Below, piece after piece: positions 17,661 to 26,666 of a stretch of DNA of 64,000 bases. A model generated the notes under the pieces. It saw only the letters and a program-made list of their open reading frames with translations. It was not told the DNA's origin and did no database searches. Within the stretch, counting starts at the first letter, position 1. The number at the start of each line of letters is the position of its first letter. Made by a program: the position numbers and the translations under genes. Source of the DNA: Actinomycetaceae bacterium (GTDB taxonomy: Bacteria; Actinomycetota; Actinomycetes; Actinomycetales; Actinomycetaceae); contig JAUNUK010000003.1 of assembly GCA_030538185.1 (NCBI GenBank), forward strand, positions 298,125 through 362,124, written 5' to 3'.

Positions 17661-19337
17661 ATGCATGAGAGAGCTGGAACCAGAGCCCTGCCCGAAGACC
17701 TCATCAATGTTGATGCCGTCGTTTCGGCCTATTACGACACGAAGCCCGATCCTGAAAACCCCCTTCAACAGGTTGTCTTTGGCACCTCCGGGCATCGTGG
17801 CTCATCTTTGGATGGGGCCTTCAACGAAGCCCATATCGTTTCAACAACGGCGGCTATTGTCGAGTACCGCAAGAACCAAGGCTATGACGGCCCCCTATAC
17901 ATAGGCAGGGACACTCACGCTCTATCAGAACCTGCCATGCGAACCGCCCTTGAGGTCTTGGCAGCCGCCGAGGTAGATGTCTGCGTGGATGCACGTGACG
18001 GCTATACGCCCACCCCTGCGGTCTCACTTGCAATTCTGCGTGCTAATGGTGCGGGCACAGCACCTGGCGTGCGCACAAGCGGTCCTGGTCTGGCCGACGG
18101 GATCGTCGTTACGCCCTCGCATAACCCTCCGCGTGATGGCGGGTTTAAGTACAACCCCCCACATGGTGGCCCTGCTGATTCAGATGCAACTGGCTGGATT
18201 GCCGCGCGCGCCAACCAAATAATGCGTGAGGGGTGGTCTTCTGTACCTCGAGTGGCCACAAGGCTCATGGATAACCCTCATATCCTCAAGCACGACTACC
18301 TCTCTGCCTACGTCGATGACCTGGCAAATGTCTTGGATGTTGATGCTATTCGTGACTCAGGTGTGCGCATCGGTGCCGACCCTATGGGTGGTGCTTCTGT
18401 GGATTATTGGGGTGCGATCGCAGAACGCTACGGCCTGAACTTAACCGTGGTGAACCCCAAGGTTGATCCCAAATGGTCTTTTATGACACTTGATTGGGAT
18501 GGAAAGATCCGTATGGATTGCTCATCTCCAAACGCCATGGCATCTTTGCGAGAAATCATGACACCTGATGCCAGCGGCGTAACCCCGTATAACGTTGCCA
18601 CTGGTAATGACGCAGACTCTGACAGGCACGGAATTGTCACACCAGATGGTCTGATGAATCCAAATCACTATTTGGCTGTGGCTATCGAGTATCTGTTCAC
18701 TCATCGCCCCGGCTGGGCTGACTCGGCTGCTGTCGGCAAAACCTTGGTTTCCTCTTCACTGATCGACCGGGTAGTGGCCGCCATGGGCAGAAAACTGATC
18801 GAGGTCCCTGTTGGTTTCAAGTATTTTGTCCCTGGATTGATTGATGGCTCGGTCGGTTTTGGTGGCGAAGAATCTGCCGGCGCATCGTTCTTGCGTATGG
18901 ACGGCACCGTGTGGACCACAGACAAGGACGGCCTACTCCTGGCTCTCTTGGCTTCAGAAATCATTGCGGTGACCGGCAAAACGCCCTCTCAACTGCATAA
19001 TGAACAAGTCGAACGTTTCGGCGCCTCTAGCTATGCGCGGATCGACGCACCTGCCTCAAAAGCGGAAAAAACCAAACTGGCCAAACTCGCCCCTGAGGAT
19101 GTAACTGCAACCGAACTGGCTGGTGAGGCCATAACCGCACGCCTGGTCAACGCACCTGGCAATAATGAGGCAATCGGCGGCCTAAAAGTCACGACAGAAA
19201 ACGCTTGGTTTGCCGCCAGGCCTTCGGGCACAGAGGATGTGTACAAAATTTACGCAGAATCCTTTAAAGGGCCGGAGCATCTGAGCCAGGTTCAAGAAGA
19301 AGCTAAGAAGGTGGTTTCAGCCGCATTAGGTGGCTGA
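17661..19337 (+). CDS. pgm: Phosphoglucomutase (alpha-D-glucose phosphate-specific)
   Basis: This enzyme interconverts glucose-1-phosphate and glucose-6-phosphate, linking central metabolism to polysaccharide precursors. The active-site serine loop is VTPSHNPPRDGG, the Mg site is NDADSDRHG, the sugar loop is GGEESAGASF and the phosphate-binding loop is RPSGTEDVY. The length is about 558 aa, normal for the bacterial alpha-PGM family. The frame is open from 17604, but the conserved N-terminus (MHERAGTRALPEDLINVDAV) starts at ATG 17661; there is no good ribosome binding site, and CAGAAT six nucleotides upstream suggests a leaderless start. It is followed 80 bp later by an MFS permease. Confidence 0.95.
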   Translation: MHERAGTRALPEDLINVDAVVSAYYDTKPDPENPLQQVVFGTSGHRGSSLDGAFNEAHIVSTTAAIVEYRKNQGYDGPLYIGRDTHALSEPAMRTALEVLAAAEVDVCVDARDGYTPTPAVSLAILRANGAGTAPGVRTSGPGLADGIVVTPSHNPPRDGGFKYNPPHGGPADSDATGWIAARANQIMREGWSSVPRVATRLMDNPHILKHDYLSAYVDDLANVLDVDAIRDSGVRIGADPMGGASVDYWGAIAERYGLNLTVVNPKVDPKWSFMTLDWDGKIRMDCSSPNAMASLREIMTPDASGVTPYNVATGNDADSDRHGIVTPDGLMNPNHYLAVAIEYLFTHRPGWADSAAVGKTLVSSSLIDRVVAAMGRKLIEVPVGFKYFVPGLIDGSVGFGGEESAGASFLRMDGTVWTTDKDGLLLALLASEIIAVTGKTPSQLHNEQVERFGASSYARIDAPASKAEKTKLAKLAPEDVTATELAGEAITARLVNAPGNNEAIGGLKVTTENAWFAARPSGTEDVYKIYAESFKGPEHLSQVQEEAKKVVSAALGG

Positions 19338-19417
19338 ACACGCACAACACCCGCAATGCGCACAGCGCAAGTTTTACCCCGGTAGCCACGTGGAAACCGA
19401 GACCAAACTGTGCGACG

Positions 19418-20731
19418 ATGAACCCCGTGTTTGCAGCGTATAAGACCATCTTAAGCCGACCAGGCGCCTGGCAGTTTTCCCTGGCCGGATTCTTGGCGCG
19501 CTATCCCATGGCGTTGGTCGGATTGTCGACCATTTTGATGCTGCAAATCCTGTATGACTCATACTCTTTGGCGGGACGCGCTGCGGGAGTCAATATCGTT
19601 TCATACGCAGTGATGGCACCCTATTTGGCCAGATGGACGGACAAATACGGGCAAGCCAAGGTCATGCGCCCGTGTATCGCCATCTCCGGGCTAGCCCTGA
19701 TCGCTTTGATCGTTGCCGCCGTCAACCACGCCCCAGAGTGGATCATTTTGACGGCCACGGCCGTGTCGGGGGGATTTTCTGGCTCACTGGGTTCTATGGT
19801 TCGCGCCCGTTGGTCACACATCCTGGATAACCCTTCCCACCTGCGCACGGCCTTCGCTATGGAAGCCGGCATTGACGAGGTCGCCTTCATGACCGGGCCG
19901 GTTTTGGCTACGGGCGCCACAACCCTCATCCATCCCGCAGCAGGCCTCGGTTTGGCCTTGTTTTTCATCTTCGGTGGCGGTTTTTGGTTTATGTCACAAA
20001 GGCAGACGGAGCCCCCTCCAAGAAAACCGGAGCCCCCTCAAGATTCACAAGAAGAAACACCCGAGGGGAAAAAGCCCCGCAAGGTTCGCACGCGTTCCGT
20101 TATGCTCACACCGGTCATGTTCGTCATGGGTTTTGTGTTTATCGTGGGCGGCGCCCTTTTCGGGATCTCCGATCTGTCGATAGTCGCCTTCGCAACCGAA
20201 GAGGGCTCTCGCCCTTCTGCAGGAATAATCTTGGCAGTCTACGCCACCGGTTCTCTCATCTCTGCGTTCCTATACGGGGCATATCCGTGGAGATTGTCCC
20301 TATGGAAACTTTTTGCCATCGGCATCCTGCTTTTGGCCATCGGAAACTCGCTCTTCGTCTTCGCCACATCAATCCCGATGCTGATGATCATCGTTTTCTT
20401 GACGGGTTTCTCAATATCGCCCACAACGGCAAACGTCAGCGCCATCGTCCAACAGACCGTCGAACCTGGTCGCTTAACAGAGGGCCTGACCTGGATGTCT
20501 ACCTGTATGAACGTGGGAGTTTCAGTCGGCTCCGCCATTGGCGGAGTAGTCGTTGACCACGGTGGTTCAGCCGCGGGCTTCCGTACACTCATCATCGCCG
20601 CATGGTCCACCGTTTTCGTCATGCTCTTGGGCCTTCGAGTTTTGAAGAAGGCAGATCAGGATTCCAGGCCCCGCCTAAATCCCCCCGAGGACAAAAAAGA
20701 CATTGCCGAGGGCGACACGTCAAACGCCTAG
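19418..20731 (+). CDS. Major facilitator superfamily transporter, 437 aa
   Basis: About twelve hydrophobic segments are arranged as two six-helix halves separated by a charged loop (residues about 190-225, RQTEPPPRKPEPP to KPRKVRTRS). The MFS loop 2-3 region is ARWTDKYGQAKVMRP. The second half contains FLTGFSISPTTANVSAIVQQTVEPGRLTEGLTW, as in drug-efflux and sugar-efflux permeases. The substrate cannot be predicted. It lies 80 bp after pgm on the same strand and may be co-transcribed. The 3' end overlaps the convergent HNH nuclease gene by 4 bp. Confidence 0.85.
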   Translation: MNPVFAAYKTILSRPGAWQFSLAGFLARYPMALVGLSTILMLQILYDSYSLAGRAAGVNIVSYAVMAPYLARWTDKYGQAKVMRPCIAISGLALIALIVAAVNHAPEWIILTATAVSGGFSGSLGSMVRARWSHILDNPSHLRTAFAMEAGIDEVAFMTGPVLATGATTLIHPAAGLGLALFFIFGGGFWFMSQRQTEPPPRKPEPPQDSQEETPEGKKPRKVRTRSVMLTPVMFVMGFVFIVGGALFGISDLSIVAFATEEGSRPSAGIILAVYATGSLISAFLYGAYPWRLSLWKLFAIGILLLAIGNSLFVFATSIPMLMIIVFLTGFSISPTTANVSAIVQQTVEPGRLTEGLTWMSTCMNVGVSVGSAIGGVVVDHGGSAAGFRTLIIAAWSTVFVMLLGLRVLKKADQDSRPRLNPPEDKKDIAEGDTSNA

Positions 20732-21474
20732 CGCAACGAGGAACCGTGGCAGGTGCTCAAGACCTCTAACATGGCCCTCTTTTCGGCAGCGCTGACCGAC
20801 AGATCCCAGGCATACTTCACGGCTATTTGGCGTGAGATGTACTCACATCGGTACCCTTCATTGGCCGGCAGCCACTCGTCGGCCTCTTGCTTGCCTTTTT
20901 CTGTGTTTGCGGTGTTCGAAACCGCTAATAAATTAAGCGGGTCGTTGGCGAAGATCAGACGTTGTTCTTTGGACCACGCATGGGCTCCATGCCGCCAAGC
21001 AGCGCTTAATGGCACGATGTGATCAATGTGGATTGTTGACGATGACGATGTGCCATCCAGAGTCATATCCTGCAAGGTGTAGGGGTCTGGGATCGTCCCT
21101 TGCGGCAGAGCACACGCTGAGGGCGTAAGGGTCGTGGGTTCTGCCCTTGTGCTTGGCACCGGGGCCACATCGTATCCGTCCTCGGAAATGAGGAAATCTC
21201 TGCGCAGGATATCGCTGCGGGTATCGCAGCCGTTGTGGTCGGTATCCGCCCAGGCCTGACCGAAATTCTCGCGTCTGTATGACCGTGACTCAAGGTCATC
21301 TGAACGCAGGCGCAGGGCGCATAGCTGGCCCAGGCTTCCCTGTCCCAGTACGACTCCCCTGCAGTTCAAGGCCGGGACTCGTAGTTTCAAAGTGTCCAAG
21401 GCGAAGGGTGAGAAAACCAGGAAAAACGCCATACAACCGGCAATGAGGAGCAGTTTTTCAATGGCGTCTTTCAC
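20728..21474 (-). CDS. Secreted or anchored HNH nuclease (GmrSD C-terminal/DUF1524-like), 248 aa
   Basis: The catalytic HNH-type core is IDHIVPLSAAWRHGAHAW, followed by FANDPLNLLAVSNTANTEKGKQEADEWLP, a combination typical of the GmrSD C-terminal (DUF1524) family of secreted actinobacterial nucleases. The N-terminus has a hydrophobic segment (LLLIAGCMAFFLVFSPFAL). It contains a lipobox-like IAGC, but the hydrophobic stretch continues past the Cys, so a signal anchor is as likely as a lipoprotein. The start is GTG 21474. This is not evidence for a full GmrSD restriction system: the protein stands alone and is exported, which fits an extracellular DNase. Confidence 0.85.
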   Translation of the reverse strand: MKDAIEKLLLIAGCMAFFLVFSPFALDTLKLRVPALNCRGVVLGQGSLGQLCALRLRSDDLESRSYRRENFGQAWADTDHNGCDTRSDILRRDFLISEDGYDVAPVPSTRAEPTTLTPSACALPQGTIPDPYTLQDMTLDGTSSSSTIHIDHIVPLSAAWRHGAHAWSKEQRLIFANDPLNLLAVSNTANTEKGKQEADEWLPANEGYRCEYISRQIAVKYAWDLSVSAAEKRAMLEVLSTCHGSSLR

Positions 21475-21551
21475 TGTCCCAGTGTGCCTTGGGTTTCACG
21501 CGCACGGTCTGAGGCTGAACCCCAGCTGTGGAGAAAGTTTTTCCACAGGGC

Positions 21552-22685
21552 CTAAGCCAATAGGGAAGAAGACAAGGTCCCCAAGAGATAGGTAACCGCT
21601 GCTGCTGCGTAACCGATTGCCAATTGTCGTAAGGCTCGCGGGGCCGGGGAAGCTCCGGATAACACACCGACGATACCCCCTGTGACCAGCAAAGCGATAC
21701 CGACAAGGATGCAAGCTATCACCATTGCCGTGGGGCCCGACAGTCCAAAGATGTAGGGCAAACATGGGATAATTGCGCCGAAGGCAAAGAACAGAAAAGA
21801 TGAGGCGGCAGCTTTCGGTGCGGTCCCAACCTCCACAAAATTCTTTTCTTCAAGGTGTTCAACCAGTTGGTTTACACCAGCCTTCTTTGGGTCATCGCTG
21901 ACAGATTGAGCCTCCGAGATGTCTTTTAAGATGCGTTGGGCGTGTGCCTCTGCGATATCCTCATCCTCGCCACGTGCCATGTACAAAAGTTTTAGTTCAT
22001 TGGCTTGTTGATCGAGTTCAGAGACATCCAGAGAGTCGTCGGGTTGCGTGGCTGCCAATAGCTCTGTCTGAGATTTCACAGATACGTATTCGCCAGCAGC
22101 CATCGACAAGGCACCTGCAAGCAGGCCTGTGATGCCGGTAAATAAAATGATCTGCGGCGTGCTCGCTGCCGCAGCAATGCCCATGACCAAAGCCAAATTG
22201 GATACGAGGCCATCATTGGCACCAAAAACAGCTGCCCTAAAAGTGCCAGACATTCGAGAGCGAGAAGCGGATGCTAAAGCACGTATCACTTCTGAATGTA
22301 GGTGTTCATCAGCTGCCATAGCCGAGGTGGCATCCTGATCCATGTCATAGGCAGAGCGCTGTTCAGAACGTTGGGCCATTGCCAAGACGAATACCGAGCC
22401 AAAGGCTTTCGCCAAAGTGCTCAGTAGCCGGCTGCGTAGTGGGATACGTGGAGCGGGGAATGCATGAGGTCCCAGGAGTGAGAGCCAGTGCTGCTCGTGC
22501 CTGGCTTCGGCCTCGGAGAGCCTCATGAGGATCTCGCCATCAATGCCTTGTCTTTGCCTGGCCAGTGCCCGATAGGTATCGGCTTCTTGGCGCTCTTCAG
22601 CCAAGTACCGACGCCATCTGCGAATTTGCTCTTTGTTTGGCTGAGTAGAAGCCGTATGGGATTCGGACGTTATTGACACACCCAT
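21552..22685 (-). CDS. VIT1/CCC1-family transporter with N-terminal ferritin-like domain, 377 aa
   Basis: Residues about 15-70 form a ferritin-like (rubrerythrin) helical domain with metal-ligand spacing (YLAEERQEADTYRAL, EAEARHEQHWLSLL). The C-terminal part is the VIT1/CCC1 membrane domain: FRAAVFGANDGLVSNLALVMGIA, then LAGALSMAAGEYVSVKSQ and further TM helices. Known family members move Fe(II) or Mn(II) out of the cytosol or into compartments; the ferritin-like fusion is a common bacterial form (membrane-bound ferritin A-like). Iron or manganese efflux is the likely role. The start ATG follows AGGGG. Confidence 0.85.
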   Translation of the reverse strand: MGVSITSESHTASTQPNKEQIRRWRRYLAEERQEADTYRALARQRQGIDGEILMRLSEAEARHEQHWLSLLGPHAFPAPRIPLRSRLLSTLAKAFGSVFVLAMAQRSEQRSAYDMDQDATSAMAADEHLHSEVIRALASASRSRMSGTFRAAVFGANDGLVSNLALVMGIAAAASTPQIILFTGITGLLAGALSMAAGEYVSVKSQTELLAATQPDDSLDVSELDQQANELKLLYMARGEDEDIAEAHAQRILKDISEAQSVSDDPKKAGVNQLVEHLEEKNFVEVGTAPKAAASSFLFFAFGAIIPCLPYIFGLSGPTAMVIACILVGIALLVTGGIVGVLSGASPAPRALRQLAIGYAAAAVTYLLGTLSSSLLA

Positions 22686-22719
22686 AGTTTGCCCCTACTC
22701 CACGAGATTGCCTTTAGGG

Positions 22720-22743
22720 CGCCCGAAAGTTAGATCTCGGGCG
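22720..22743 (-). terminator. Hairpin after the small membrane protein gene
   Basis: CGCCCGA (22720-22726) pairs with TCGGGCG (22737-22743), a 7-bp GC stem with a 10-nt loop. It lies immediately past the stop codon of the minus-strand gene at 22746 and before the VIT-family gene. No U-run is visible, so termination strength is uncertain. Confidence 0.45.
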
Positions 22744-22745
22744 AC

Positions 22746-23048
22746 CTATGTTCCTGCCTGTGTTACTACTTGTGTCCCGGATTCATCTTGCGGGGAAACC
22801 GTAGAAGATGCCTGAGGGAACAGGGTCCCTTTAATGGACTGTGCAACCCTGTCGGTCATGGCCGCACCCTGCTGGTGCAGGGTTTCGGTGATACGTTCCG
22901 TAGCGGCGCCGGCTGTCTTTTGAACTGGTGCGCTGCCCATGATTTTCTCACCCGTGCGGCGGATGGATTCAACAGTCTCTGGCTTGGCCTTGGCCATTAA
23001 GAACACCCCTGCCCCTAAGCCCACCAAGAATCCCAGCTTTGTACCCAT
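22746..23048 (-). CDS. Small YtxH-like membrane protein, 100 aa
   Basis: A short protein with an N-terminal Gly-rich hydrophobic segment (KLGFLVGLGAGVFLMAKA) followed by an amphipathic helical region (SIRRTGEKIMG, ATERITETLHQQGAAMTDRV) and a polar Ser/Thr/Gln tail. This layout is that of YtxH-type stress or envelope proteins, but the similarity is only in design. GGAGG precedes ATG 23048. It lies 35 bp after metE on the same strand and could be the last gene of a metF-metE transcript. Confidence 0.65.
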   Translation of the reverse strand: MGTKLGFLVGLGAGVFLMAKAKPETVESIRRTGEKIMGSAPVQKTAGAATERITETLHQQGAAMTDRVAQSIKGTLFPQASSTVSPQDESGTQVVTQAGT

Positions 23049-23082
23049 GTTCCCTCCGGCATCTTCTCTACGAGTCTCGCGC

Positions 23083-25425
23083 CTAGTTTAGCCCTGCACG
23101 CACGTCCTTTGCCGCCTGAACCATATCTCTCAAGGTGGGTTCCACTTCTGCCCATCCCCTTGTTTTGAGGCCACAGTCTGGGTTTACCCACAGTTGACGG
23201 GCGGGAATGGCTGACACGGCGGCCTGTAGTAAATCGCGCATCTCGTCCAGTGAAGGCACTCGAGGTGAGTGAATATCGTAAACACCTGGGCCCAGTTCGC
23301 GTTCGAATCCGTGTTTAGCAACCGCCGGCAGGATCTCCATCTTGGACCTGGCGGCCTCAATAGAGGTTACATCTGCGTCCAGGTCATCAATGGCGTCAAT
23401 GACCACGTTGAACTCGGAGTAACACAGGTGTGTGTGAATCTGGGTTTCAGGCCTCACTCCGCTGGTGGCAAGCCTGAAAGAACCCGTTGACCAGTCAAGG
23501 TATTCTTCACGATCCGCAAGGCGCAGGGGAAGAAGTTCACGCAAGGCTGGTTCATCAACCTGGATGACCTTAATTCCTGCCGCTTCTAGATCTGCTATTT
23601 CCTCGCGCAAGGCCAGACCCAGTTGGTCGGCGACCTCGCGCAAAGGGACATCGTCGCGCACAAAAGACCAAGCCATTATGGTAACTGGGCCTGTCAACAT
23701 GCCTTTCATGGGCTTGTCGGTCAGGCTTTGCGCATAGCTGGCCCACTCAACCGTCATGGCCTCGGGGCGTGCGACATCGCCCCACAAGATAGAGGGCCTT
23801 GTGCACCTGGAACCATAGGATTGGACCCAGCCGTGTTGGGTGGTGACGAAGCCCTCCAACAGTTCAGCAAAGTACTGAACCATGTCGTTACGTTCTGGTT
23901 CGCCGTGGACAAAGACATCCATGCCGATCTTTTCTTGGAAATCAACGACATATTTGACTTCCTTCTTCATTGCCTCGGTATAGGCTTCATCGCTCAATGC
24001 ACCGGCTCTGTGTTCGGCCCGGGCCTTGCGGATATCCGTTGTTTGCGGGAAGGAACCGATTGTGGTCGTGGGTAATAGAGGCAGACCCAAGGCTTCTTCT
24101 TGTGCGCGCGCCCGCTGAGAATAGGGGATCCTCTGGCGGTCTGCCGCACTAACCGCAGCTGTCTTGTGACGAATTTCTTGACGGTTGACTCCAGCGTGTA
24201 CCGCGCGTGAAGCACGAGCCAAAGCGTCGGCTGCAAAGATGCCAGCAAGGGCCTCTTTTCCTTCTGCCACTGCGGTCGCAAGGACGCCAACCTCTACAAC
24301 CTTTTGATCCGCGAAAGCCAGCCAGGAGCGGATCTGTTCATCCATGTGTGTTTCACGTTCCACGTCATAGGGTACGTGCTGCAGGGAGGTTGAGGTAGAA
24401 ATAGCAAGCTGTCCACCAGCGCCCAACTGGGATTTGAGTGTCACCGCTTTTTCGAGGGCGTCCTCAAGGTCGGTGCGCCAAATATTGCGTCCAGAGACCA
24501 GGCCACAAACAACGGTGACATCCTTCAACTGGCTCAAAACTTGGGGCGCAGGAACTTCTCCCTTGACCAGGTCCAGGCCTATTGCTTTCACACCTGTGTT
24601 CCCCAGAGTTTCAACCGCATCAGGTGCTGAACCGTAGCTGAGGTTCACAAACAGTTGTACGCCGTGCTGCGCTGAGGATGCAGCAAGTTGTGAGTACGCC
24701 TGATTCAGGGCCTCAATCAGTTCTTTCCTGGGCGTATCCCAGGTGTCCACACATAAGGCTGGCTCATCCAATTGGACCCATCTTGCCCCAGCCTTGCCGA
24801 GGTCAGCCAGGAGTTCTTCATAGGCGGGCATAATCTTGTTCAACAAAGTGATCGGCTCAAAACCTGCGGGAGCAGACTCTTCAGCCTTTGATAGCAGCAG
24901 GAAGGTCAGCGGACCTACCAACACAGGGCGGCCTGTAATGCCCTGTTCCTTGGCTTCTGTCACTTGCCCAGCGATGTGACGCCACTGGTACTCAAAAGAA
25001 GTGTTGGGACCTAGTTCAGGCACTAGGTAATGGTAGTTAGAATCAAACCACTTGGTCATTTCAAGGGGCGTGTCCTGGCCTTTGCCGCGTGCCATCGTAA
25101 AGTAGCCATCCAGGCTTACCGACCCGTCTGCACCGCGCAGGTGATTAAAACGTTCAGGGATAGCCCCCAGGGTAACGATCATGGAAAGCATTTGGTCGTA
25201 ATAGGTGAAATCCAGAGGAATCGCCGATTCCTCCGCCTTTAAGCCCAGTTCCAACAGGCGCGCCCTGCTCTCTTTGCGCAGCTGTGCAGCTTTTTCAATC
25301 AATTCCTCGGCGCCGATCGAAGCTTTCCAATGGGCCTCTAAGGCCTTCTTGAGTTCGCGATCGCGCCCAATGCGCGGATATCCACTAATGGTCGCTGCCG
25401 GGAAGGGCGTGGATGCGGGTGTCAT
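23083..25425 (-). CDS. metE: Cobalamin-independent methionine synthase
   Basis: MetE transfers a methyl group from 5-methyltetrahydropteroyl-triglutamate to homocysteine. The N-terminal half begins ATISGYPRIGRDRELKKALE. The C-terminal catalytic half holds the zinc ligands in HTHLCYSEF and NPDCGLKTRGW, plus FPQTTDIRKAR and VFVHGEPERNDMVQYF. The size of about 780 aa is normal. The frame is open to 25491, but ATG 25425 follows GGAGG with five nucleotides spacing and matches the family's N-terminus. It lies 100 bp downstream of metF, which supplies its methyl donor; the SAM riboswitch before metF may control both through a shared transcript. Confidence 0.98.
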   Translation of the reverse strand: MTPASTPFPAATISGYPRIGRDRELKKALEAHWKASIGAEELIEKAAQLRKESRARLLELGLKAEESAIPLDFTYYDQMLSMIVTLGAIPERFNHLRGADGSVSLDGYFTMARGKGQDTPLEMTKWFDSNYHYLVPELGPNTSFEYQWRHIAGQVTEAKEQGITGRPVLVGPLTFLLLSKAEESAPAGFEPITLLNKIMPAYEELLADLGKAGARWVQLDEPALCVDTWDTPRKELIEALNQAYSQLAASSAQHGVQLFVNLSYGSAPDAVETLGNTGVKAIGLDLVKGEVPAPQVLSQLKDVTVVCGLVSGRNIWRTDLEDALEKAVTLKSQLGAGGQLAISTSTSLQHVPYDVERETHMDEQIRSWLAFADQKVVEVGVLATAVAEGKEALAGIFAADALARASRAVHAGVNRQEIRHKTAAVSAADRQRIPYSQRARAQEEALGLPLLPTTTIGSFPQTTDIRKARAEHRAGALSDEAYTEAMKKEVKYVVDFQEKIGMDVFVHGEPERNDMVQYFAELLEGFVTTQHGWVQSYGSRCTRPSILWGDVARPEAMTVEWASYAQSLTDKPMKGMLTGPVTIMAWSFVRDDVPLREVADQLGLALREEIADLEAAGIKVIQVDEPALRELLPLRLADREEYLDWSTGSFRLATSGVRPETQIHTHLCYSEFNVVIDAIDDLDADVTSIEAARSKMEILPAVAKHGFERELGPGVYDIHSPRVPSLDEMRDLLQAAVSAIPARQLWVNPDCGLKTRGWAEVEPTLRDMVQAAKDVRAGLN

Positions 25426-25525
25426 GCTTTCCTCCGTTTTGTTATGTTCTGTGTCCATCATAAGACCAGGGCGGACACGAAATATCCTCAATATCTATGC
25501 AGGTGAAAATGGTATTTGTCGAGTG

Positions 25526-26476
25526 TCATCCTCCCGGAGAGGGGTTGTATAAGGCCTGTTCGATGAAACTTACATCAATAGACCCGGTATCTGCTGTTCT
25601 AAAATTCTGTGCTCGTAAACGTTCGACAATATCGCGTGCGGGACGCGTGCGATTGAAGGTGTACAAATGGATTCCGGGAGCACCCGCGTCAAGGATGTCG
25701 CAGATTAGTTGATCTGTGGCGCGCAGCCCTCGGCGCACCCTCTCTGCCGGGTCATTGATTTCTAGGAGTTTCAACAAAGATGCAGGCACCGGACGTCCTG
25801 ATAGTTGGGACATGCGCAGGAGTCTGCTCGGATCGGTCAAGGGCAACACACCTGGGACCAGGGGTATCGTCACCCCGGCCTCTTGCATGGCCATGACGTG
25901 TTCGGCATATTCCTTTGCGTCAAAGAACAATTGGGTTATGGCAAAGGTTGCTCCGTGGTGCTCTTTGGACTGAAGTGCAGCAATATCCCTGTTTCGGGCT
26001 TCCATTTCCGAGGTCGGATACGCAGCAACCGCAATATCGACTTCAACCCCGTGTGCATCAGCCACAGCGCGAATAACGTCAATTAGGTCAATTGAAGATG
26101 CAATGCCCCCAGGGACTACTTTCCAGTACGCCTTGCCTTTGGGTGGATCACCCCTGAGTGCTAAAAAGTCACGGACGCCTATCTCCAGCATCTCTTCAAT
26201 TACCTCGACCAGTTGGAGGCGAGTGACTCCCGTACACGTGAGGTGGGCAAGAACAGGGATAGATGTGTGTTCTTTTGTGTATCTCAAAACCTCTAAGGAA
26301 GCCTCACGTCCAGCATGACCTGTTCCTGAGGCCCCGTATGTCACGGAAAGGAAATCTGGTGAAAGAGCATAGAGTGCCTCAAGCCTGGCCCAAATCGCCG
26401 AGCTTTTCCCTCTGGGTGGGAACAGTTCAAATGAGGCCCGAGGCCAAGTGCCGTCGAGCATTGTCGAGATAGACAT
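25526..26476 (-). CDS. metF: 5,10-methylenetetrahydrofolate reductase
   Basis: MetF reduces 5,10-methylene-THF to 5-methyl-THF with FAD, feeding MetE. The TIM-barrel landmarks are present: SFELFPPRG, SVTYGASGTG, VLAHLTCTG, LALRGDPPKG and ATFAITQLFFDAKEY, ending in VPLVPGVLPL. The frame is open to 26506, but ATG 26476 has GGAG six nucleotides upstream, giving about 316 aa, normal for the family. That ribosome binding site is part of the P1 helix of the SAM riboswitch at 26485-26564, so translation should fall when SAM is abundant. Confidence 0.97.
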   Translation of the reverse strand: MSISTMLDGTWPRASFELFPPRGKSSAIWARLEALYALSPDFLSVTYGASGTGHAGREASLEVLRYTKEHTSIPVLAHLTCTGVTRLQLVEVIEEMLEIGVRDFLALRGDPPKGKAYWKVVPGGIASSIDLIDVIRAVADAHGVEVDIAVAAYPTSEMEARNRDIAALQSKEHHGATFAITQLFFDAKEYAEHVMAMQEAGVTIPLVPGVLPLTDPSRLLRMSQLSGRPVPASLLKLLEINDPAERVRRGLRATDQLICDILDAGAPGIHLYTFNRTRPARDIVERLRAQNFRTADTGSIDVSFIEQALYNPSPGG

Positions 26477-26623
26477 TTCACACTCCATCGATCCCGGCGG
26501 AAGCACCCTGCCTTCAGGGTTGCTGCAGCGTCTTCGAGCCGAGTCTCTCAGCCGCTCTGGATGGTCTCTGTTAATGCTACCCAGAATCTTACACTTTGGT
26601 CATCTGATCTCAGAGTGTGAAAT
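26475..26623. repeat. 11-bp perfect inverted repeat flanking the metF riboswitch
   Basis: ATTTCACACTC at 26475-26485 is repeated inverted as GAGTGTGAAAT at 26613-26623. The left arm covers the metF ribosome binding site and the AT of its start codon. The right arm lies between metF and the divergent hydrolase gene. It could be an operator pair or, if transcribed, an extra arm that masks the start site. Confidence 0.55.
26485..26564 (-). promoter_or_regulatory. SAM-I riboswitch controlling metF (metE)
   Basis: The minus strand carries the S-box core: GAGCGGCTGAGAGACT, GCAGCAACC, GGTGCTTCCGCC. P1 is formed by CCATC (26564-26560) and GATGG (26489-26485). The last GG of that GATGG starts the metF Shine-Dalgarno sequence (GGAG), so SAM binding, which stabilises P1, would mask the ribosome site directly. 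No terminator hairpin is visible between aptamer and start, which supports translational rather than transcriptional control. A possible promoter is TGACCA-17-TAGCAT just upstream. Confidence 0.9.
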
Positions 26624-26666
26624 TTACGGTATTGATTATTGCTCGAACTCGCTTAGTCTTGAGCAT

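Noticed and set aside
20728-21474. GmrSD-type restriction system
   Set aside because: Only an exported HNH/DUF1524 domain is present; the GmrS (DUF262) partner is missing and the N-terminus is hydrophobic, so an extracellular nuclease is more likely.
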